A DNA stretch of 64,000 bases. Source: Emticicia sp040253585 (GTDB lineage Bacteria > Bacteroidota > Bacteroidia > Cytophagales > Spirosomataceae). Positions 18,423 to 26,574 of this stretch are shown here, one piece after another; within the stretch, counting starts at the first letter, position 1; every line of letters begins with the position of its first letter. The position numbers were made by a program, and so were the translations under genes. The notes under the pieces were generated by a model. It did not search any database. It saw only the letters and a list, made by a program, of their open reading frames with translations, and was not told the DNA's origin. The stretch spans positions 1-64,000 of the forward strand of contig NZ_JBELAU010000002.1 of assembly GCF_040253585.1 (NCBI RefSeq), read 5' to 3'.

Positions 18423-18596
18423 TTACTTCACGACCATCAGCTTCTGAGCCGAACCAATACGTAAACTATCTTTTTCGATATGTACTAAGTAACTACCTTC
18501 GGTTAAATCTTCCAAAGATAAATCAACGCTAAACTCTCCTGCCCACATTTTTACTTTTTTGCGGAGAAGCTCACGAGAGCTTCTCGAATTTAGGAA
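18423..18596 (-). pseudogene. Orphan C-terminal sorting domain of a type IX cargo protein
   Basis: Minus-strand reading gives NSRSSRELLRKKVKMWAGEF, then SVDLSLEDLTEGSYLVHIEK and AQKLMVVK before a stop at 18423-18425. The G-x-Y-x-(L/V)-x-I and terminal K-L-x-V-x-K pattern is the hallmark of the type A C-terminal sorting domain of the type IX secretion system. An in-frame stop lies just upstream and there is no start, so only the 3' end of a gene remains. A 9-bp palindrome (GAGAAGCTC / GAGCTTCTC, 18564-18585) lies within it. It is probably what is left of a secreted-protein gene deleted from this spot. Confidence 0.75.
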
Positions 18597-18698
18597 TTTG
18601 TGTTAAATTAAGCTAATATGATTATTGTTTGTTTACGGCTATTTTTGATTGTGCATAAAAATCGAACAATCAAAACCCGCAAAATAAATGTCAAGTGG

Positions 18699-21600
18699 TT
18701 AATTACTACACCCACCAATCTCTGCTTTGAAAATAGTTCCAGTATCAGCCAAAAAGCCTTTCTGTAATAATATAGATTTGGCTTGATAGGTTGCTTGTGT
18801 TCCATTGCCAGTGATACGATTCGACGCAGTAATATTGGCATTTGATGCGGTCGTCTGAAAAGTTGAAGATGCTTGCTTTATGACATTCCCAGAACCAATA
18901 TCATCAGAAGGACTTACTAATGCTAAGGTAGATACACATGGATTTCCAATGATATTAAGCGTTTTGCTATTTGCACTAAAAAGCAAACAATAGTCTGAAT
19001 TATATACTTGATTTATCGTTTGGTTAATAAAATTGTTTGGATTTAAAGTATTATCATATTGCAAACCATAAATATTGTATATCCCTGCTCCCAATGATGT
19101 AAAGTTTGAAGTACTTGAAATTGAACTAATGACGTTTGTATTCTGATTTACAGCAACATACGTATAGTTAACTCCTGCAGAGCCTACTGATGGTTCAAGA
19201 AGGTCTCCAATACCTATTACTGAAAGTTCTATTGTTGGGGTAGCAGAACTCCCAAAATAAACAACCGCATAATAGTCTGTACACTCGCTTAATGAGAGCG
19301 TTTTACTATCATAAGACGAAATCCCTGAACTTGAGATACGAGAGGTACTCCCCACAAACGAGCTACAGCCAATATTGGCAGAATTATAAATAGAAAAATT
19401 CTTTGGATTCCCTGAGCTACTAAGTGCTGTTATTTCATAGTCTCCTGTTTGAGATACTCTAAAAGGTATTACAATAGAATTTAGATTAAAACCTGAGGCA
19501 CTTTGGCACGTAGTAAAAGTATTATCAGAATAACAATATAATTGCCTTTGTGTTTGACCAACTGTTGAATATGTTCCTATATTATTAATTATTTTCTTGA
19601 TATTTTTATTGTTCAGTGCCAAATTAAAAATAGCATTACCTACCTGTCCTGTAACAGTATTTGTAGGGCAAATGACATTATTTTTAGCAATACAATTAGA
19701 CGAAATTGTGAAATCTGTATTAGAAACATCAAAGAACTCAATTGTTGGATTTACGGTACTCACAATTTTTATCCGACATATTGTTGATGATGCAATATTA
19801 GCAGGTAGTGTAACTGTTTTTTCTCCATCATTAGTAGTACTCGCTGCTAAAATAAATGGGAAAGTTATTCCTCCATCATTTGAGAGCAATATCTTTACAA
19901 AAGGGCTAATGATTGCAGTGTTATTTACTTGCCATGTAATTGTCAAATTATCGCCAGCATTAATTGTCTCTCCACCATCAGGATATGTAACAGAAAAAGG
20001 CCCTTTATTAGTATCTACTGTTAAAATCCTTTCATCAGAATCAATTCCTCCTCCATTGGCTTTATTGTCTCTTACCGTGAGTCTGAATTTCATAGTTCTT
20101 CCTACCTGTGGCAAATCTTCACCAGCGTTTGCGGCTCCTGCATTGCTATTATTTAATACATAGGCAATATCTGGAAAAGTTCGGGTATATCCAGTTGTAG
20201 AAGGAGCATAACTACGGAATAATGGGGCAGTTGTACTAACTACCGCTGTGTATCCTCCCCTCCCCTCAATGGTCGAGCCTAATGCTCCTTTATCGTCAAG
20301 GGTTGCAACATCATATTGTTCCCAGTTATAAGTCAGAATATCGCTTGGATTGGCATCAGTAGCACTTCCAATTAAAGTAAAAGGGGTATTTACTGGAAGT
20401 GTAAAATCAACTCCAGCGTTAGCTACAGGCAGAGCATTACCTGTTGCATCTAAGTACCCACACCCATTTCCATTAACAGCGAGAAAACCATCACTTTGCA
20501 AAATTTCTTCAATACTATGAGAATGAAAATAACTACTTCCATCTTTACCAGGACCAGTTAAATTATAATTTGGAGAAGTACAAAGTCCCCCATAAGACAA
20601 TAAAGTGGTACCACTACCAGGTTCAATAGAACTTGTAGCTGCCCATTGGTCAGAGCATACAGTCGGACGACTACTGGTTCCTCCTCTTGCATTATAGGTA
20701 TGCCCCGCACCAAACTGATGGCCAATTTCATGAGCAATTGTATTGGCTACTAATCCTGCATTTGCACCAATACCAAACATAGACCACCCAGCCGCCTTTT
20801 CGGTATCCGTACAGGGAGTTGGGCCAGCCTGGCCACTTCCACTATTACTACCCGCATCGTAATGGAAAGTATGTCCAATATCATATTTGTTATAAGGCAA
20901 ATAATAGGCAAAAGTGCCTGTTGTAGCTGCCATTCTGTCAAAACCATCTTGTGAAGCTTGAGCAGAAGCTCCCCCAGTAGGAGAAAATGGGTCATTGGCT
21001 GAGTCTGTAAAAAGAATTGTTTTGTCTGTTGTTTCGGCAATTAATGAAAACCTCATTGACACTTCATTAATAAAAATTGAATTTATTAAGTTCATTATCT
21101 CGGTCATTTTTGCTAAAGCAGTTGTTCGGCTACCCCCTCCAATATTAGCTACAAACTCCCCAGTGGCTGCTGCCGCCATACGATAAGTTCTTAATTGTGT
21201 ACCGTTTGGAAAAGGTGCAGAGCTTGATGGTCTATTTTTCTTTAGATTTTTAATCGTTTGATTCATAAATGTTGAATCAACCCCACATTTTAATTCACTA
21301 TAAGTACTCAATGGATATAATTTATAGGTGTTGTTTGCAACATTAATAACCTCAACTACATAATAATTTGAAGGGCTTTTAATCATTCCTGAAAAGCCTA
21401 ATGGAGAAACTGTAAATCTGATAGAATACCCATCATTCTCAACACTAACCCCCGAATAAGTACGAATATCGGCCTCTTTCATAGCATTTGCATCTTCCCA
21501 AATAGAAGATTCTTCGACATAAAAGGATTTCGTGGTACCGTCAACCATTGGAATTTTGACAATTGATAGCGAGTCACTTAATTGGGCATTGTGATCCAAC

Positions 21601-21737
21601 CTTACACTTTTAGATGCAGACTCCATTTTTGCATTTCTTAGCCTTGATTTTAGTGATGATAGTTCAATCGTTACTTGTTTTTCTTGGCTAAAAGCAAGTG
21701 TTATACTGAAAAAAAAGAGGACAATAACAAATTTCAT
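18699..21737 (-). CDS. Secreted reprolysin-like zinc metalloprotease
   Basis: The ATG at 21737 is preferred because it begins with MKFVIVLFFFSITLAFSQ, a typical signal peptide; an in-frame start 39 bp upstream is possible. This gives 1012 residues. A pro-region (~20-190) precedes a metzincin catalytic domain with the zinc motif HEIGHQFGAGH (about residue 330) and a Met-turn-like segment (LLSYGG). After that come Ig/fibronectin-like segments (LPVNTPFTLIGSATDANP) and a region with NAGDNLTITWQVN. The C-terminus (DDIGSGN ... ASNRITGNGTQ ... AEIGGCSN) is a 3-coathanger-type domain that ends in GC plus two residues, the same type that the IS removed from the CAP protein. Probably exported and proteolytic. 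Confidence 0.9.
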   Translation of the reverse strand: MKFVIVLFFFSITLAFSQEKQVTIELSSLKSRLRNAKMESASKSVRLDHNAQLSDSLSIVKIPMVDGTTKSFYVEESSIWEDANAMKEADIRTYSGVSVENDGYSIRFTVSPLGFSGMIKSPSNYYVVEVINVANNTYKLYPLSTYSELKCGVDSTFMNQTIKNLKKNRPSSSAPFPNGTQLRTYRMAAAATGEFVANIGGGSRTTALAKMTEIMNLINSIFINEVSMRFSLIAETTDKTILFTDSANDPFSPTGGASAQASQDGFDRMAATTGTFAYYLPYNKYDIGHTFHYDAGSNSGSGQAGPTPCTDTEKAAGWSMFGIGANAGLVANTIAHEIGHQFGAGHTYNARGGTSSRPTVCSDQWAATSSIEPGSGTTLLSYGGLCTSPNYNLTGPGKDGSSYFHSHSIEEILQSDGFLAVNGNGCGYLDATGNALPVANAGVDFTLPVNTPFTLIGSATDANPSDILTYNWEQYDVATLDDKGALGSTIEGRGGYTAVVSTTAPLFRSYAPSTTGYTRTFPDIAYVLNNSNAGAANAGEDLPQVGRTMKFRLTVRDNKANGGGIDSDERILTVDTNKGPFSVTYPDGGETINAGDNLTITWQVNNTAIISPFVKILLSNDGGITFPFILAASTTNDGEKTVTLPANIASSTICRIKIVSTVNPTIEFFDVSNTDFTISSNCIAKNNVICPTNTVTGQVGNAIFNLALNNKNIKKIINNIGTYSTVGQTQRQLYCYSDNTFTTCQSASGFNLNSIVIPFRVSQTGDYEITALSSSGNPKNFSIYNSANIGCSSFVGSTSRISSSGISSYDSKTLSLSECTDYYAVVYFGSSATPTIELSVIGIGDLLEPSVGSAGVNYTYVAVNQNTNVISSISSTSNFTSLGAGIYNIYGLQYDNTLNPNNFINQTINQVYNSDYCLLFSANSKTLNIIGNPCVSTLALVSPSDDIGSGNVIKQASSTFQTTASNANITASNRITGNGTQATYQAKSILLQKGFLADTGTIFKAEIGGCSN

Positions 21738-22713
21738 AATTGTAATTAGTTTGTAGTTTTCTTTTAGACTGAGCACAGTACGAAGAGTATAGCCACTTGG
21801 GATATTAAAGTATAAAAATTCGTAAATAATTCACTTTCTGGCCTATCAGACCGAATAAAAAGAAATATTAATTGAACAAACCAAGGTTCTGTGATTTGAT
21901 TTCGTACTCCAAGTTTTGTGGACATTTTCACATAATCTTAAATTACATCCCAAATAAAAAGTAAGTAACCATCACTCCCATTCGTATATGATAGGCATCT
22001 TCAACAATTGCGACATGAGGTAAGAGGTTAGGATATTTTTTTCCAAAAATTCTCTTCAACATATAACCATACATTTAGATAATATTTGTTTGATGTTTGT
22101 AAATTTTGTATAAGATGAACTAACTTCTTTTTTCAGTTCCTTAAATATTGCTATCAACATAGCTTTTCCAGAAGCTGTAAATCATTTATTACAGTAACTT
22201 AATAGGTTCTATTGAATAGCAATATGCTGAACTTACATACTTAAATAAAGTCTCAAGCTTATGTCAAATAAGTCTTTAAAATCTTCTTTTTTGTAATTGG
22301 TAAATAAAAAACTTACATATTCATTAGTGGTATATAAGTTAACAGGTTTCTATATTAGATTTATTAGCATTTTTAAAATATTGCACCTCTTTAGAAAAGG
22401 GTATTCAGTATTTTGTTTTTAGCTACTATTTTTAAGTATATTTTCGTCAAATATTTATTTAAATAAAAAATTTACGAAATTGTAATAAAATGAAATTCAA
22501 AAAACAAATTTTATATTCCAACTATTTATAAAAAGATGATAAATCTATACTCAAAGGTTTATATATTTTTGCATATTATTAGTTTCTTCCTTAAAGCAAA
22601 AAAAAGACTTAGTTGAAAACGTTTGATCTTTTTTACTATAATTTGGTCTTTGCATTTGCTAACCCAAATATTATTGTTTTGTATTCAAAAGTTTACATGT
22701 ATAAATCTTTATA
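21738..22713. other. Long AT-rich intergenic region
   Basis: About 1 kb with no convincing gene. A 43-codon minus-strand ORF at 21943-22074 (MYGYMLKRIFGKKYPNLLPH ... MGVMVTYFLFGM) has a more protein-like composition than its surroundings and may be a coding remnant, but I do not recognise it. The rest shows no ORF, RNA or repeat. The right end holds the GGTGAC motif of the next gene. Confidence 0.4.
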
Positions 22714-22746
22714 GGTGACAAACAACAAAAAAAAGTAGACAAACAA
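22714..22746. promoter_or_regulatory. GGTGACAAACAA / AGTAGACAAACAA pair
   Basis: GGTGACAAACAA at 22714 is followed 21 bp later by GTAGACAAACAA. It lies ~75 bp upstream of the response-regulator start at 22789, similar to the distance seen for the other LytTR genes. Confidence 0.5.
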
Positions 22747-22788
22747 TATTGCCTATACGTAAATATCATTTCTCAATAATAACATTAT

Positions 22789-23502
22789 ATGGATTTATCA
22801 AAGAAAAAAATATTATTGGCAGAAGATGACCCCATTTATTCTATTTGGATTAAAATGGTTTTGGAGGAAATAGGTATTAACAACATTTTATATGCAGTTA
22901 ATGTAAAAAAAGCGATTGAAGAATACCAGTCAAATCTTCCTGATTTAATTATCTGTGATATATTTTTGGAGGGAAAGCAAACAGGTATTGATTTGATGAG
23001 AAAACTTCAATCCTACCAAATACCGATTATTGTCATAACAAACTCAATGGATAAATCACTGTATGCTGAAGTGAAAAAAGTTCAGCATGTTAATTATCTT
23101 ATAAAACCATTTCAACCATTATCTCTGATTTCAATTATTGAAAATATTTTCCATGAACTTGAGTCATCAAAAAAAAATAGCATATTAAAAGAACCGTATA
23201 TTGCCATTAAAAATCATGAGAATATTTATGTAAAAGTATATCTAAACGACATCCTATACTTAGAAGCAGATAAAAATTACACCTATTTATATACTTTAGG
23301 TAAAAAAATTGCATTGAAAAGAACATTATTAAGTCTCATTAATGATTTAAATACCCAATTTATTAGAATCCATAAAAGCTTTATAGTGAACAAAATACAT
23401 GTAATTTCGTGGAATTCTGAGACAGTTACTCTAACAAATCAATTAAATATTCCGATTGGTCGGAAGTTTTTAAGTGATTTTTTTAAAGAAATTGAAAAAT
23501 AG
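22789..23502 (+). CDS. LytTR-type response regulator
   Basis: 237 residues. Receiver domain 1-~120 with acidic residues EDD at 12-14, phospho-acceptor Asp57 in LIICDIFL and the conserved Lys in LIKPF. LytTR domain ~130-237 with ILYLEADKNYTYLYTLG, QFIRIHKSFIVNKIHVISW and IPIGRKFLSDF. It is a paralogue of the regulator at 14970-15674. No kinase gene is adjacent; the histidine kinase at 16524 is the only one in the window. An intrinsic terminator follows at 23585. Confidence 0.92.
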   Translation: MDLSKKKILLAEDDPIYSIWIKMVLEEIGINNILYAVNVKKAIEEYQSNLPDLIICDIFLEGKQTGIDLMRKLQSYQIPIIVITNSMDKSLYAEVKKVQHVNYLIKPFQPLSLISIIENIFHELESSKKNSILKEPYIAIKNHENIYVKVYLNDILYLEADKNYTYLYTLGKKIALKRTLLSLINDLNTQFIRIHKSFIVNKIHVISWNSETVTLTNQLNIPIGRKFLSDFFKEIEK

Positions 23503-23584
23503 CCTAAAAAATGCTTTTACTGGCAGTTATACCTGCCAACTTCCTAATGAACGAATGAAATTTATTAAGGTGTAAAATAGAAAA

Positions 23585-23612
23585 AGGATTAAAAGTTAGT
23601 AATCCTCTTTTT
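23585..23612 (+). terminator. Intrinsic terminator of the response-regulator gene
   Basis: AGGATTA / TAATCCT 7-bp stem with an 8-nt loop, followed by CTTTTTT, 83 bp past the stop codon. Confidence 0.65.
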
Positions 23613-23699
23613 TACTTCAAATTTTAAGTTCGCCCACATCACTCAGATTATACTTTTTTTATCCTGCTATTAATTTTTTTCTTGAATTCAATAAGGTGG

Positions 23700-24887
23700 C
23701 TATTTTTCTACTGTTTCTAATAGATAAATCTTTTCTAAAGTTTTCCAAGATTGGTATAAACCTCTGGGTATATGATAACATCCTTTCCATTTCCCACCTT
23801 TTAGCGTGAGTAGCGGCTCTCCGTTTCGGCTTAGATAACCATACCATTCCCCAAATTCATGCTCAGGGAAGTGCTTCCAAGTCCAGTCATGAACTTTCTC
23901 GAACCATTCCCAACAACGCTCATCGCCTGTGTGTAAATACCCTTTGAGTAATGCGATGATTGTTTCGATATGCACCCACCAAAGTTTTTGATCCCATTCG
24001 AGTTGTTGCACAGGTTTATTTTTAACATCCATGAAATAAAAAATACCACCATATTTTTCATCCCATGCGTATTCGAGCGTGCGTAACGTAAGTTGCTTTG
24101 CTTTTTCAATAAGCGAAGAATCTTTTAGGCGTTCGCCCAAATCCATGATAAACCACATGGCCTCAATGGCATGTCCTGGGTTTAATAATCGGCCTTCAAA
24201 ACTATCAGAAAATTGTCCTTCGGGAGTTACATTTTCTAAAATTAACCCAGATTTAGCATCATAAAAAACTTCCATTACTTCATCGATACACTCTCTAATT
24301 AGCTTTTCAACAACGTCTGCTGGTAGTAGATGTTCTATTTCGAGCGATAGATTACACAAAATCATGGGTAAGGCAAAGTTTTTTAGTGGCCGAGTACCAC
24401 TCACTGCCTTCGACCAATTCCTTTTGGGATTTTCTCTTCGTTTTAGAATCGAATAAAAGGTATTACGAGCCAGTTCAGCATACTCAGCTTTTTGGGTAGC
24501 TCTATAAAGCTGACCGAACGCCTGTGTTGCAAAGCAATCAGAGAATATATTGTAGGGTTGTACCAAAGGTTTTCCTTCACGTGTGAGCGAAAAATACCAA
24601 GTTCCATCGGCTGCTTGCCCATATTTTTGTAAGAAATCGGCTCCGTGTTGGGCATAATCAAGCCATTCTTGGCGAGGTTCTAAATTATTATATAGCATCG
24701 AAAACATCCAAACGCCACGGCCTTGTAACCAAATAAACTTGTCAGTATCAAATACTTCTCCTTCTTTCGAAAGGCAAGTAAAATAGCCACCGTGTGTTTC
24801 ATCCTTCGAAAATTTCATCCAAAAAGGTAAGATGTTTTCTAATAATTCGGTCTTATAAAGGCTACTATATTTTTTAATATTTTTCAC
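23700..24887 (-). CDS. N-acylglucosamine 2-epimerase (AGE) family protein
   Basis: 395 residues from a GTG start (24887); there is no suitable ATG upstream of the conserved N-terminus. The (alpha/alpha)6-barrel family signature is seen throughout: GGYFTCLSKEG ... KFIWLQGRGVWMFSML ... SDCFATQAFGQLYRAT ... LNPGHAIEAMWFIMD ... KLWWVHIETIIALL ... GEWYGYLSRNGEPL ... KGCYHIPRGLY. The His residues of NPGHAIE and WWVHIE match those used in catalysis in AGE enzymes. Family members interconvert N-acetylglucosamine and N-acetylmannosamine, or epimerise other sugars; the substrate here is not decided by sequence. It is divergent from the ROK regulator gene, which probably controls it. Confidence 0.88.
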   Translation of the reverse strand: MKNIKKYSSLYKTELLENILPFWMKFSKDETHGGYFTCLSKEGEVFDTDKFIWLQGRGVWMFSMLYNNLEPRQEWLDYAQHGADFLQKYGQAADGTWYFSLTREGKPLVQPYNIFSDCFATQAFGQLYRATQKAEYAELARNTFYSILKRRENPKRNWSKAVSGTRPLKNFALPMILCNLSLEIEHLLPADVVEKLIRECIDEVMEVFYDAKSGLILENVTPEGQFSDSFEGRLLNPGHAIEAMWFIMDLGERLKDSSLIEKAKQLTLRTLEYAWDEKYGGIFYFMDVKNKPVQQLEWDQKLWWVHIETIIALLKGYLHTGDERCWEWFEKVHDWTWKHFPEHEFGEWYGYLSRNGEPLLTLKGGKWKGCYHIPRGLYQSWKTLEKIYLLETVEK

Positions 24888-24992
24888 AGTCAGAGATTAT
24901 TCTTAGTTTAGTAAAATATTTCAATTATTGGTTTAAAAAAGTCAGACCATACAAAGTTGAGGATAATTTTACAATTATTTTATTATCTTTAT

Positions 24993-25018
24993 TAAAATTT
25001 TTATAAAAGTATAAATTT
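24993..25018. promoter_or_regulatory. Shared AT-rich motif upstream of the ROK gene
   Basis: TAAAATTTTTATAAAAGT followed by ATAAATTTA. Almost the same 18 bases (TAAAATTTTTATATAAGT) occur at 33474 between the DUF4127 operon and the susC operon. ROK/NagC-type regulators bind AT-rich imperfect palindromes, so it is a candidate operator. Low complexity keeps confidence low. Confidence 0.3.
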
Positions 25019-25065
25019 AATTTTAATAAAAAATATTTAGAGCGATTAAAATCGAAAAAAAAGGA

Positions 25066-26241
25066 ATGAGAGCTTATATAGAGACCTTAAATGCCACTAA
25101 TGGTCGAAACAATCAACATACCCAAACAAAAAAAATCCTTCAGTATTTATTACAAGAAGGAGAAAAGACAATACCTGAGATTAAGGACTTTTCTGGCTTG
25201 AGCCTACCCACTGCCACCAAACTAATCAACGAACTGATAGAACAAGGAATATTAGTTGAATCTGGCAAGCGAGAGTCATCGGGCGGCCGACCACCGTCGT
25301 TGTTTTGTCTTGATTCTTCATTAGGGTACATTGTGGGCGTAGAATTACTCATTAATTCGTTCAGGTTTAGTATTGTCAATCTCAATCACGAATTGATTTA
25401 CGAGTACGAAACTGATAATTTCGACATCAATAATCGTGATGAAGCATTCAATTTTGTCGCTCGAACTGTACCTGACCTGATTAGTAAAAAGGGTATTCCA
25501 GATGCCAAGATTTTGGGTGTAGGTATCGGAATTACGGGTCGTGTAGATGGTAAAAAAGGCATAAGTTACAGTTTTTTGAATTTTGATACTCCACTTGCCA
25601 AGCTTTTGAGTGAACGTTGGGGCTATCCTGTTTATATTGATAACGATACCCGATTAATGACTTTGGGTGAACAAAATTTTGGTTTCGCTCGTGAAAAGTC
25701 GAATATTATTTACGTAAACTTAAGTAGAGGTTTAGGAATTGGCTTCATCTCTAATGGTCATTTGCACAGCGGAGAATCTGGATTTGCAGGTGAGTTTGGC
25801 CATATTCATTTTGAAGATAACGACAAACTCTGTGTTTGTGGGAAGAAAGGTTGCTTAGAAACAGTTGTTTCTGGCTATGCTCTTGAGCGACAATTTCAAG
25901 ACTTAGACCCGGCAAATGCGGCAAAGAAACTTAAATATCGTGAAATCATACAATTGGTTCATACCAGCGACCAAACTGCCAGAGGACTATTAATCGAAAT
26001 GGGAGAAAGATTAGGGCAAGCACTTTCTATGTTGGTTCAAACGCTGAATCCTGGTCTGATTATCTTAGGGGGGCGATTTACGGATGTGGCTGAACTGATG
26101 AAATACCCTGTCATTAAAGGATTGAGTTTATATGGCTTGCCTCAACTTGTAGGTGATTGCGAAATAAAAACTTCAACATTGGGCGATAAAACCACCATGC
26201 TTGGGGCATACACGCTGGTGATGGAAAATGTTTTTCAATAA
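25066..26241 (+). CDS. ROK-family transcriptional regulator
   Basis: 391 residues. An N-terminal winged helix-turn-helix (~20-75: ILQYLLQEGEKTIPEIKDF ... GLSLPTATKLINELIEQGIL) is followed by GGRPPSLF and an ROK kinase-like domain (~85-391). The ROK zinc motif CVCGKKGCLE is intact near residue 263-272, with GEFGHIHF just before it and the DNDTR substrate-side motif at ~190. Members repress sugar-catabolic genes and are released by a sugar or sugar phosphate. The start is supported by a purine-rich AAAAAAAGGA directly upstream. It is divergent from the AGE epimerase gene and ends 7 bp before the convergent ImmA-like gene, so it is placed to regulate the surrounding catabolic locus. Confidence 0.92.
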   Translation: MRAYIETLNATNGRNNQHTQTKKILQYLLQEGEKTIPEIKDFSGLSLPTATKLINELIEQGILVESGKRESSGGRPPSLFCLDSSLGYIVGVELLINSFRFSIVNLNHELIYEYETDNFDINNRDEAFNFVARTVPDLISKKGIPDAKILGVGIGITGRVDGKKGISYSFLNFDTPLAKLLSERWGYPVYIDNDTRLMTLGEQNFGFAREKSNIIYVNLSRGLGIGFISNGHLHSGESGFAGEFGHIHFEDNDKLCVCGKKGCLETVVSGYALERQFQDLDPANAAKKLKYREIIQLVHTSDQTARGLLIEMGERLGQALSMLVQTLNPGLIILGGRFTDVAELMKYPVIKGLSLYGLPQLVGDCEIKTSTLGDKTTMLGAYTLVMENVFQ

Positions 26242-26248
26242 CAATCCT

Positions 26249-26566
26249 TTATTCTTGAAAATATTCAGCAAAAGTGCTTGCTACGATTTCTTCCTCAGCT
26301 CGACTTAACTGAATATTTTTTTGATGAATAAAATAATGTCCTACTTCGTGAGCAAGAATCTGAGACTGTGGCACTTTCGCATTCAAATTGAGACAAATAG
26401 TGTTGTTTTTTCGGTCAAATTCTCCCAGCGTCGTAGGATACCACTTTTCATAGCGAACGTTTATCTGGGCAATCTGGCACAACTGCAAAATGCTTCGCGT
26501 ACCAAATTGCTTAAAGACACTTTCGGCTAATTCTTTACCCATTATTTGAAAATATTCGGTATTCAT
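26249..26566 (-). CDS. ImmA/IrrE-like small metallopeptidase
   Basis: 105 residues with the zinc motif HEVGHYFIH (HExxH) at about residue 71-79 and a C-terminal Glu-rich helix (LSRAEEEIVASTFAEYFQE) that can supply the third ligand. This is the ImmA/IrrE (DUF955) fold, shorter than most members and without an HTH domain of its own. It starts 8 bp after the FAD oxidoreductase stop codon, so it is the last gene of the leftward operon. Relatives cleave repressors. No repressor gene with a matching phage or ICE context is present, so its target is unknown. Confidence 0.8.
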   Translation of the reverse strand: MNTEYFQIMGKELAESVFKQFGTRSILQLCQIAQINVRYEKWYPTTLGEFDRKNNTICLNLNAKVPQSQILAHEVGHYFIHQKNIQLSRAEEEIVASTFAEYFQE

Positions 26567-26574
26567 TTCTTATC

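Noticed and set aside
19597..20163. 188-codon plus-strand ORF
   Set aside because: Antisense to the metalloprotease gene, no start context, and no recognisable fold.
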